Below are positions 58,401 through 64,000 of a DNA stretch of 64,000 bases, one piece after another. Position numbers and translations under genes: made by a program. The DNA is taken from NCBI RefSeq assembly GCF_036885605.1, contig NZ_CP142523.1, positions 124,001-188,000 on the forward strand, written 5' to 3'. Source of the DNA: Janthinobacterium sp. TB1-E2 (lineage in GTDB: Bacteria > Pseudomonadota > Gammaproteobacteria > Burkholderiales > Burkholderiaceae_D). The notes below the pieces were generated by a model, which saw only the letters and a list, made by a program, of their open reading frames with translations, searched no databases and had not been told where the DNA came from. Position 1 is the stretch's first letter; every line of letters begins with the position of its first letter.

Positions 58401-59593
58401 ATGATCCAGTCGTAATCGTCGGTGCCGCGCGCACCCCCATGGGCGCCTTCCAGGGCGACTTTGCCAACGTCACCGCCAGCGACCTGGGCGCCGTGGCCAT
58501 CCGCGCCGCCGTCGAACGGGCCGGCGTGGCGCCGGACGCCGTTGAACACGTGTATTTCGGCAATTGCCTGATGGCAGGCCAAGGCCAGGCTCCCGCGCGC
58601 CAGGCCTTGCGCAAGGCGGGTTTGCCCGATTCCACGGGCGCCGTGACCCTGTCGAAAATGTGCGGCTCGGCCATGCAGACGACCATGTTCGCGCATGACA
58701 CCTTGCTCGCAGGCAGCGCCGAGGTGGTGGTGGCGGGCGGCATGGAATCGATGACCAACGCCCCCTATCTGGTGCCGAAGGCGCGCGGCGGCTACCGCAT
58801 CGGCCATGGCATGATCTATGACCACATGATGATGGATGGCCTGGAAGACGCCTACAGCCGCGATGAAAAGGGCAATGCCCGCTCGATGGGCACGTTTGCC
58901 GAAGAGTGCGCCAGCCAGTACGCCTTCACGCGCGAAGCGCAGGATGCGTTCGCCATCGAATCGGTAAAACGCGCGCAGGCGGCCACCAAGGATGGCAGTT
59001 TCGAGTGGGAAATCGCCCCCGTGACCGTTTCCGGCCGCGGCGGCGACACCATCGTCAGCATCGATGAAGGCCCGCAAAAAGCCCGCCTGGAAAAAATCCC
59101 GACCTTGAAGGCGGCATTCAAGAAGGATGGCACGATCACGGCCGCCTCGTCTTCGTCGATCAACGATGGCGCGGCAGCCCTGGTGCTGATGCGCGAATCG
59201 ACGGCGAAAAAACTCGGCTGCACCGTCATCGCGAAAATCCATGGCCACGCCACGCATGCGCAGGCGCCGAACGAATTCACCACGGCCCCTATCGGCGCGG
59301 TGAAAAAACTGTACGCCAAGACGGGCTGGAGCAGCAGCAATGTCGACTTGTTCGAGATCAATGAAGCGTTCGCGGCCGTACCGATGGCCGCCATGCACGA
59401 CCTCGACATTCCGCACAGCAAGATCAACATCCACGGCGGCGCGTGCGCGCTGGGCCACCCGATCGGCGCCTCGGGCGCGCGCATCATCGTCACCCTGCTG
59501 GGCGCCTTGAAAAAAACCGGCGGCAAGCGCGGCGTGGCGGCCTTGTGCATCGGCGGCGGCGAAGCGACGGCGATGGCAATCGAACTGGTATAA
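58397..59593 (+). CDS. Acetyl-CoA C-acetyltransferase (thiolase)
   Basis: The ATG at 58397 overlaps the aceK stop and has GGAGA six bases upstream. The 398-residue enzyme has the acyl-accepting Cys89 in [11 protein letters not shown], the histidine in [17 protein letters not shown] and the second active-site cysteine in ALCIGGGEA. It cleaves acetoacetyl-CoA or condenses acetyl-CoA. With liuA it fits the terminal part of leucine breakdown, which yields acetoacetate and acetyl-CoA. Confidence 0.94.
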   Translation: MNDPVVIVGAARTPMGAFQGDFANVTASDLGAVAIRAAVERAGVAPDAVEHVYFGNCLMAGQGQAPARQALRKAGLPDSTGAVTLSKMCGSAMQTTMFAHDTLLAGSAEVVVAGGMESMTNAPYLVPKARGGYRIGHGMIYDHMMMDGLEDAYSRDEKGNARSMGTFAEECASQYAFTREAQDAFAIESVKRAQAATKDGSFEWEIAPVTVSGRGGDTIVSIDEGPQKARLEKIPTLKAAFKKDGTITAASSSSINDGAAALVLMRESTAKKLGCTVIAKIHGHATHAQAPNEFTTAPIGAVKKLYAKTGWSSSNVDLFEINEAFAAVPMAAMHDLDIPHSKINIHGGACALGHPIGASGARIIVTLLGALKKTGGKRGVAALCIGGGEATAMAIELV

Positions 59594-59611
59594 GCTGCTT
59601 TGTTGACGACA

Positions 59612-59649
59612 GGCGCGCGCGGCGTGGATACGTTCGCTGCGCGCCTTTT
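59612..59649 (+). terminator. Hairpin with T run between thiolase and SDR genes
   Basis: GGCGCGC and GCGCGCC pair around a 20-base loop and are followed by TTTT. It could end or weaken transcription after the thiolase gene; the loop is long, so strength is uncertain. Confidence 0.45.
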
Positions 59650-59673
59650 CATTGATTACTCAGGGAGAAAGAC

Positions 59674-60342
59674 ATGCCTACCGCATTGATCATCGGCGCC
59701 TCGCGCGGCATCGGCCACGAAATCGTCCGTCAATACCGCCACGACGGCTGGCGAGTGATCGCCACAGCGCGCACGCAAGACGCTTGCGACGCCCTCACGC
59801 AACTGGGTGCCGAAGCGCACCGGCTCGACGTGACGGATGTGGAAGGCTGTGCCGGCCTGGGCTGGAAACTCGACGATGAAAAGCTCGACGTGGCCATCCT
59901 CAACGCGGGCGTGTATGGCCCGCGCCACGATGGTACGCCCACGCAAGAAGATTTCGATGCCGTCATGCACACGAACGTGCTGGCGGCCATGCGCCTGCTG
60001 CCGATCCTGGCACCGCTGGTAGGCAATGCCAAAGGGAAACTGGCCGTGCTGTCCTCGCACATGGGCTCCTTGAGCGAACGGGGCAACCCCAGCGGTTCGC
60101 TGTACCGCGCCAGCAAGGCGGCCTTGAATTCCGTGCTGATCGACACGTCCCTCGTGTACGGCCCGCAAGGCGTCAGCTGCGTGGCCTTCCACCCGGGCTG
60201 GGTGCGCACGGACATGGGCGGCGCCGGCGCCGATCTTTCCCCAGAGCAAAGCGCTGCCGGCATCCGCGCCACCCTGGCCAGCTTGCCAGCCACGGACAAG
60301 GCCGTGTTCCACAATTACGATGGCAAGCCCATCAGCTGGTAA
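59674..60342 (+). CDS. Short-chain dehydrogenase/reductase
   Basis: This 222-residue Rossmann protein has the cofactor loop GASRGIG (8-14), NAGVYGP, the serine of LSSHMGS and the catalytic Tyr144/Lys148 pair in YRASK. AGGGAGA precedes the ATG. It is among the shorter classical SDRs. The substrate is unknown; position between a thiolase and an acyl-CoA dehydrogenase suggests acyl-CoA or related metabolism. Confidence 0.88.
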   Translation: MPTALIIGASRGIGHEIVRQYRHDGWRVIATARTQDACDALTQLGAEAHRLDVTDVEGCAGLGWKLDDEKLDVAILNAGVYGPRHDGTPTQEDFDAVMHTNVLAAMRLLPILAPLVGNAKGKLAVLSSHMGSLSERGNPSGSLYRASKAALNSVLIDTSLVYGPQGVSCVAFHPGWVRTDMGGAGADLSPEQSAAGIRATLASLPATDKAVFHNYDGKPISW

Positions 60343-60381
60343 TTCCACCACACACCATAAAAACAAACGAGACGACGTCCC

Positions 60382-61509
60382 ATGATACTCAATGAAGAAC
60401 AGACCATGATCCAGGAAGCGCTGCGCAGTTTTTCGCGCGAGCGCCTGGCGCCCAACGCGGCCCGCTGGGACAAGGAACATCATTTCCCGAAAGAAGAATT
60501 GCAGGCACTGGCCGCGCTGGGCGCCTTTGGCGTGGCCGTGCCGGAAGCGCTCGGTGGTGCCGGCCTCGACTATGTGTCGCTGGCCCTGGTGCTGGAAGAA
60601 ATCGCCGCCGGCGATGGCGGCACGTCGACCATCATTTCCGTCAACAATTGCCCCGTGTGCAGCATCGCCATGATGTACGCCAACGACGCGCAAAAGGAAC
60701 AATGGCTGCGCCCGCTGGCGCAAGGCACGATGCTCGGTGCGTTTTGCCTGACAGAACCACACACGGGCAGCGACGCCTCGGCCCTGCGCACGACGGCCAC
60801 CCGCGATGGCAATGAATACGTAATCAACGGCACCAAGCAGTTCATTACCAGCGGCAAGTATGCAGACGTGGCCATCGTCATGGCCGTCACCGACAAGGCG
60901 GCTGGCAAGCGTGGCATCAGCGCCTTCTGGGTGCCGACGAACACGCCTGGCTACATCGTGGCAGGACTGGAACAGAAGATGGGCCAGCACTCGTCGGACA
61001 CGGCGCAAATCCTGTTCGAGAATTGCCGCATCCCGGCGGAAAATCTGATCGGCGAAGAAGGACAAGGCTACAAGATCGCCCTGTCCGGCCTGGAAGGCGG
61101 ACGCATCGGCATCGCCTCGCAAGCCGTGGGCATGGCGCGCGCCGCGTATGAAGCGGCCCTGAGCTATGCGCGCGAGCGCGAAAGTTTCGGCAAACCCATC
61201 TATGAACACCAGGCCGTGCAATTCCGCCTGGCCGACATGGCGACGCAGATCGAAGCGGCGCGCCAGCTGATACGCCACGCGGCGGCCATGAAGGATGCGG
61301 GCTTGCCGTGCCTGAAGGAAGCGGCCATGGCCAAGTTGTTTGCGTCGGAAATGGCGGAAAAAGTGTGCTCGGACGCCATCCAGGTGCACGGCGGCTACGG
61401 TTATGTGTCCGACTTCCCCGTCGAGCGCATCTACCGCGACGTACGCGTGTGCCAGATTTATGAGGGGACCAGCGATATTCAGAAGATTTTGATTGCGCGG
61501 GCTTTGTAA
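60382..61509 (+). CDS. Acyl-CoA dehydrogenase
   Basis: This 375-residue acyl-CoA dehydrogenase has FCLTEPHTGSDASAL, FITSGKYADVAIVMA, the flavin-binding RESFGKPIYEHQAVQF and QVHGGYGYVSDFPVERIYRD region, and the usual catalytic Glu361 in IYEGTSDIQK. This differs from liuA, so the two have different substrates; short- or branched-chain acyl-CoAs are likely. Last gene of the plus-strand cluster. Confidence 0.93.
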   Translation: MILNEEQTMIQEALRSFSRERLAPNAARWDKEHHFPKEELQALAALGAFGVAVPEALGGAGLDYVSLALVLEEIAAGDGGTSTIISVNNCPVCSIAMMYANDAQKEQWLRPLAQGTMLGAFCLTEPHTGSDASALRTTATRDGNEYVINGTKQFITSGKYADVAIVMAVTDKAAGKRGISAFWVPTNTPGYIVAGLEQKMGQHSSDTAQILFENCRIPAENLIGEEGQGYKIALSGLEGGRIGIASQAVGMARAAYEAALSYARERESFGKPIYEHQAVQFRLADMATQIEAARQLIRHAAAMKDAGLPCLKEAAMAKLFASEMAEKVCSDAIQVHGGYGYVSDFPVERIYRDVRVCQIYEGTSDIQKILIARAL

Positions 61510-61526
61510 ACCCCAGGGCAAATACT

Positions 61527-61553
61527 GGGGTCAGACCCGGCGGGTCTGACCCC
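61527..61553. repeat. REP-like palindrome after the acyl-CoA dehydrogenase gene
   Basis: GGGGTCAGACCC and GGGTCTGACCCC are perfect 12-base inverted arms with a three-base loop. The GGGTCAGA core is the one found beside the RAYT gene (AGGGTCAGAGTC), so it is probably a dispersed REP. It could also end transcription of the upstream gene. Confidence 0.75.
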
Positions 61554-61571
61554 ATACGCCAACTATGGACG

Positions 61572-61597
61572 AAAAAAAAGCCCGCTAGCGCGGGCTT
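61572..61597 (-). terminator. Strong Rho-independent terminator, minus strand
   Basis: GCCCGC and GCGGGC (61,580-61,595) form a 6-bp GC stem around TAGC, extended by A-T pairs, and on the minus strand are followed by eight T. It ends the transcript that starts near 61,834. Confidence 0.88.
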
Positions 61598-61644
61598 CGT
61601 TCCAATGTATTACCAATGCTTTAATCGTGTCATGGACGCCAGTG

Positions 61645-61833
61645 CTATCTGCAAAGTGCCTCCTGATTTTCGGACTCCCATGCTATCTGCATGGTGACTC
61701 CAAGTGTAAATCGACCATCGTATCCGGAATTACAAAATCCATTTCTTCGCACTGTCACGCCATCGACATTACACCTGTCGGTCGCCGCGCTGAAACTGGA
61801 TGGTGAGATAATTTGCTGCCAAATCTCAATCAC
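61645..61833 (-). CDS. Possible leaderless 62-residue ORF inside the candidate sRNA
   Basis: A GTG codon stands seven bases after the -10 box, just where transcription should start, and opens a frame beginning (V/M)IEIWQQIISPSS with three cysteines. No family is recognised and codon use is unlike neighbouring genes. It is listed as the alternative to the RNA reading. Confidence 0.2.
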   Translation of the reverse strand: MIEIWQQIISPSSFSAATDRCNVDGVTVRRNGFCNSGYDGRFTLGVTMQIAWESENQEALCR

Positions 61834-61840
61834 TGAACAG

Positions 61841-61869
61841 AGTATAGCACAGCTTTTTGTGCGGTGCAA
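61841..61869 (-). promoter_or_regulatory. Near-consensus sigma-70 promoter of the candidate sRNA
   Basis: On the minus strand TTGCAC (61,864-61,869) and TATACT (61,841-61,846) are exactly 17 bases apart. It begins 14 bases past the stop of the brkB-like gene. Confidence 0.75.
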
Positions 61870-61882
61870 TAATCTTTTTAAA

Positions 61883-62776
61883 TCAAGTCCTTAGCGCCAG
61901 CGGCTTGTCCTCTTCGCCGCCACGGGCCACTCTTTCGTATTCGGAAATCACTTGCGCGCCCAGCAGCAGCAAGGTGGCGCCGATTTCCAGGCTGAACATG
62001 ACGACGATAGCCGTCGTCATCGAGCCGTAGACAATATTCACCTGCGACAAGGTAGAGAAATACCAGACCAGCACGTGGCGCGCAATTTCCCACAGCAGGG
62101 CCGCCGTCACGCCGCCGATCAGCGCATGCGTGATCGATAATCGCCCCACCGGCATGACCAGGTAGATCGAACTGAGCACGAGGATTTCGCCCGCCAGCCC
62201 CAGCAAATACAGCAGCACGCCCGATACCCCTTCCAGGCCCCAGTCGTGGCGCAGGAAACGCACGCTTTCCTCCCCCATCACTTGCAAACTGCCCGCCACC
62301 AGGGTGATCAGCAAAATACCGATACCCAGGCACAGGATGTAGCAATACGGCAGCACGGCGGAAATGAGGAAATGGCGGCGGCGGATGGCCACGCGGTGGA
62401 TGAAGATCACGCTCATGGCGTTTTCCAGCACGGTAAACGCCAAGGAACTGAAAAACAGCATGGTCAGCAGCAGCAGCCAGCCGATCACGCCGCGGTTGTT
62501 GAGGAAATGCGCCACTTCCGCCACGATGGCCTTCGATTGCCCGGGCACCAGCCATTCCAGGTAATGGCCTATGGTTTGCAGCAATTCATCCTGCGCAATC
62601 ACGTGCGACAGGGCCACCACCACCAGCATCAGCAAGGGCACGATGGAGAGCAGCGAGTAGTACGCGACGGCGCCCGCCAGCAGCAAGCCCTGGTTGGCGC
62701 GGAAACCCTTCAGCACCTGCAGCGCGAAGGCCAGCGGGTGGCTGAGGATGTAGGTACTGGCGTGGCGGTTGATCAT
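61883..62776 (-). CDS. YihY/BrkB family inner-membrane protein
   Basis: The start is placed at the ATG at 62776 (MINRHASTYILSHPLAF); an in-frame ATG at 62857 is possible but a TATGCT-like -10 box lies between. The ~297-residue protein has six hydrophobic segments and the BrkB/YihY landmarks FRANQGLLLAGAVAYYSLLSIVPLL, WLLLLTMLFFSSLAFTVLENAM and IYLVMPVGRLSITHALIGG. The family's role is unsettled; early annotation as RNase BN was wrong. A short charged cytoplasmic tail ends the protein. Confidence 0.9.
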   Translation of the reverse strand: MINRHASTYILSHPLAFALQVLKGFRANQGLLLAGAVAYYSLLSIVPLLMLVVVALSHVIAQDELLQTIGHYLEWLVPGQSKAIVAEVAHFLNNRGVIGWLLLLTMLFFSSLAFTVLENAMSVIFIHRVAIRRRHFLISAVLPYCYILCLGIGILLITLVAGSLQVMGEESVRFLRHDWGLEGVSGVLLYLLGLAGEILVLSSIYLVMPVGRLSITHALIGGVTAALLWEIARHVLVWYFSTLSQVNIVYGSMTTAIVVMFSLEIGATLLLLGAQVISEYERVARGGEEDKPLALRT

Positions 62777-62863
62777 GTCGGCTGCGGTGAAGAAGGCGGC
62801 GCGGCCTCGTGCCACGCCTGCAATCACACTAGCATACTGACAAGCGCCCCGCTGCACCGTACG

Positions 62864-63940
62864 CTAACAGACGGCCGGCTCCAATAAGGTCAAGGTTTGC
62901 CGGTCCGCATCCAGGGTAGCGAGGATGCCCATCGGTAGCGTGAACTGGTGGCGGATGTGGCCAAACGAATAGCCGCTGACGGCCGGCACGCGCAAGGGCT
63001 GCAGATGCTGGTCCACGGTGGCATCGAGGGTCAGCGCGGTATCGCCCTCGGCCGCCTCGCAATGCTCGAAGATACCCAGCATCAAGGCCGCGGCCTTGTT
63101 GAACCCCACGGACAGGTCGAGCTGACACAGCATGCGGTCGATGCGGTACGGCACTTCATTGATTTCTTCGAGGAACAAAATATGCTGGCGGAAATCGGCC
63201 GCATACGGCGTGCCGGCCAGCGCGCTGACCATGCATAGATTGCCGCCCGTTAAGCGCCCCGTCGCCTGGCCGCCGTGCACGGTGCGGATGGCGAAGTTCG
63301 GCTGCGTCTGCGCGCGGCGGTGATTGTCGAGCGCCATCGGGATCGTGTACTGCTCTTGCGGCGTCATCAGCACGTTTTGCAGCTGCGTCACCGTGTACTC
63401 GGAAAACGTGGACGAGGCCACGGGGCCGTGGAAGGTCACCAAGCCCGTCTGGCGGGCGATGGCCAAGTGCAGGGCCGTGATATCGGAATAGCCGATCAGC
63501 ACTTTCGGGTTGGCGCGGATCAAGGCGTAATCGAGCAGCGCCAGCAGCGAAATGCAGCCGGAGCCGCCGCGGATGGCCCACACCGCCTTGACGTCCGGGT
63601 CGCGGAACGCCGCGTGCAAGTCGTCGATGCGTTGCTGCACCGTGCCCGCATAATTGCCGTGCACGGCGCGGATATTGGCGCCCAGGCTGGCGCGCAATCC
63701 CAGCGATTCGATATTGCGTACGGCCTTGGCAATGGCGTCTTCATCCGTAAAGCCGCCCGGTGCGATGATGGCGACCAGGTCGCCCTGGCGCAAACGCGCC
63801 GGCTTGATCAATGCGTGTTGCTGTTGCATGCGTTTGCCCTTCCCTTGCGCCGCCGCCCACGCCGGTGTGCCTGCCGCCCCCAGAGTGGCGGCCAGCAGGC
63901 CGCCGAAGCGGCGCCGGCTGAGATTGGTCTGACTGGACAT
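62864..63940 (-). CDS. LD-carboxypeptidase, S66 family, Tat-exported
   Basis: This 358-residue protein starts with a twin-arginine signal (SRRRFGGLLAATLGAAG, residues 8-24). The S66 (LdcA/MccF) domain follows: GDLVAIIAPGGFTDEDA, the nucleophile elbow WAIRGGSGCIS (Ser near 126), the GYSDIT segment, the catalytic Glu region FLEEINEVPYRIDRML and the His in GYSFGHIRHQ. LdcA enzymes trim the terminal D-Ala from recycled murein tetrapeptides in the cytoplasm; export by Tat implies a periplasmic role or a different peptide substrate. Confidence 0.9.
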   Translation of the reverse strand: MSSQTNLSRRRFGGLLAATLGAAGTPAWAAAQGKGKRMQQQHALIKPARLRQGDLVAIIAPGGFTDEDAIAKAVRNIESLGLRASLGANIRAVHGNYAGTVQQRIDDLHAAFRDPDVKAVWAIRGGSGCISLLALLDYALIRANPKVLIGYSDITALHLAIARQTGLVTFHGPVASSTFSEYTVTQLQNVLMTPQEQYTIPMALDNHRRAQTQPNFAIRTVHGGQATGRLTGGNLCMVSALAGTPYAADFRQHILFLEEINEVPYRIDRMLCQLDLSVGFNKAAALMLGIFEHCEAAEGDTALTLDATVDQHLQPLRVPAVSGYSFGHIRHQFTLPMGILATLDADRQTLTLLEPAVC

Positions 63941-64000
63941 GCGGCCCTTTCCTGGAATAAAAACGGCGACGCCAGGCGCCGCCGCACGAGGTTAGCACGC

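Larger units (their letters stand above)
61572..61834 (-). ncRNA. Candidate small RNA of about 260 nt
   Basis: A near-consensus promoter (61,841-61,869) and a perfect terminator (61,572-61,597) bound a short minus-strand unit with no recognisable protein. It contains two imperfect copies of a 20-base sequence (61,634-61,653 and 61,672-61,691; 17 matches) and a hairpin near its 5' end at about 61,805-61,830. These fit a regulatory RNA. The alternative is a leaderless small protein beginning at the GTG at 61,833. Confidence 0.55.

Noticed and set aside
60917..61555. 212-codon minus-strand frame at the end of the acyl-CoA dehydrogenase gene
   Set aside because: It crosses the REP palindrome and lies antisense to a conserved enzyme; Arg/Ser/Pro-rich with no motif.

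Overview
The window is 64 kb of a GC-rich betaproteobacterial chromosome. The gene families and their order point to Oxalobacteraceae, probably Janthinobacterium or a close relative; this is inferred from gene content, since no rRNA or other marker is present. No tRNA, rRNA or CRISPR array was seen.

1-11,945 (minus strand) is one long gene train. It starts with an Mla phospholipid-transport operon (mlaF-E-D-A-C-B, with mlaA built in), continues with a YadGH-type ABC exporter, a BolA/IbaG protein and murA, and ends with histidine biosynthesis genes hisG-hisD-hisC-hisB (hisB runs off the left edge). An orphan beta-class DNA methyltransferase sits between hisD and hisC. 12,131-18,499 is gltB-gltD (glutamate synthase) with a good promoter and two terminator hairpins. 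18,511-19,453 is a REP-associated tyrosine transposase (RAYT) flanked by inverted REP-like repeats; its HuH motif has lost one histidine. Next come a PAS histidine kinase/OmpR response regulator pair and a SNF2-family helicase.

24,754-48,606 (minus strand) is the most remarkable region: eleven genes that look like one machine. A small periplasmic STN protein, an ECF sigma factor and a FecR anti-sigma factor form a surface-signalling module without a TonB-dependent receptor. They precede a 4553-residue filamentous-haemagglutinin-type exoprotein (TpsA) and its FhaC/ShlB-type outer-membrane transporter (TpsB). Directly behind lie an ExbB fused to a secreted DUF2341/LamG-like domain, ExbD, a TonB-like protein, a putative porin, a secreted coiled-coil protein and a YbjN-like protein, closed by a terminator. 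The arrangement suggests a two-partner secretion or adhesin system with its own proton-motive-force motor and its own sigma factor.

48,801-53,120 (plus strand) holds a small secreted protein, tex, a GNAT acetyltransferase, grxD and ubiX. 53,121-54,690 is a gene-poor, partly AT-rich stretch with a large imperfect palindrome, an XRE-type regulator with its own palindromic operator, and small doubtful ORFs. 54,688-61,509 is a branched-chain/acyl-CoA catabolism cluster: a LiuR-like MerR regulator, isovaleryl-CoA dehydrogenase, aceK (isocitrate dehydrogenase kinase/phosphatase), a thiolase, an SDR oxidoreductase and a second acyl-CoA dehydrogenase. Two matching operators flank liuR. Beyond a REP palindrome, a near-consensus promoter and a perfect terminator define a short minus-strand transcript (candidate sRNA). 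A BrkB/YihY membrane protein and a Tat-exported S66 LD-carboxypeptidase close the window.
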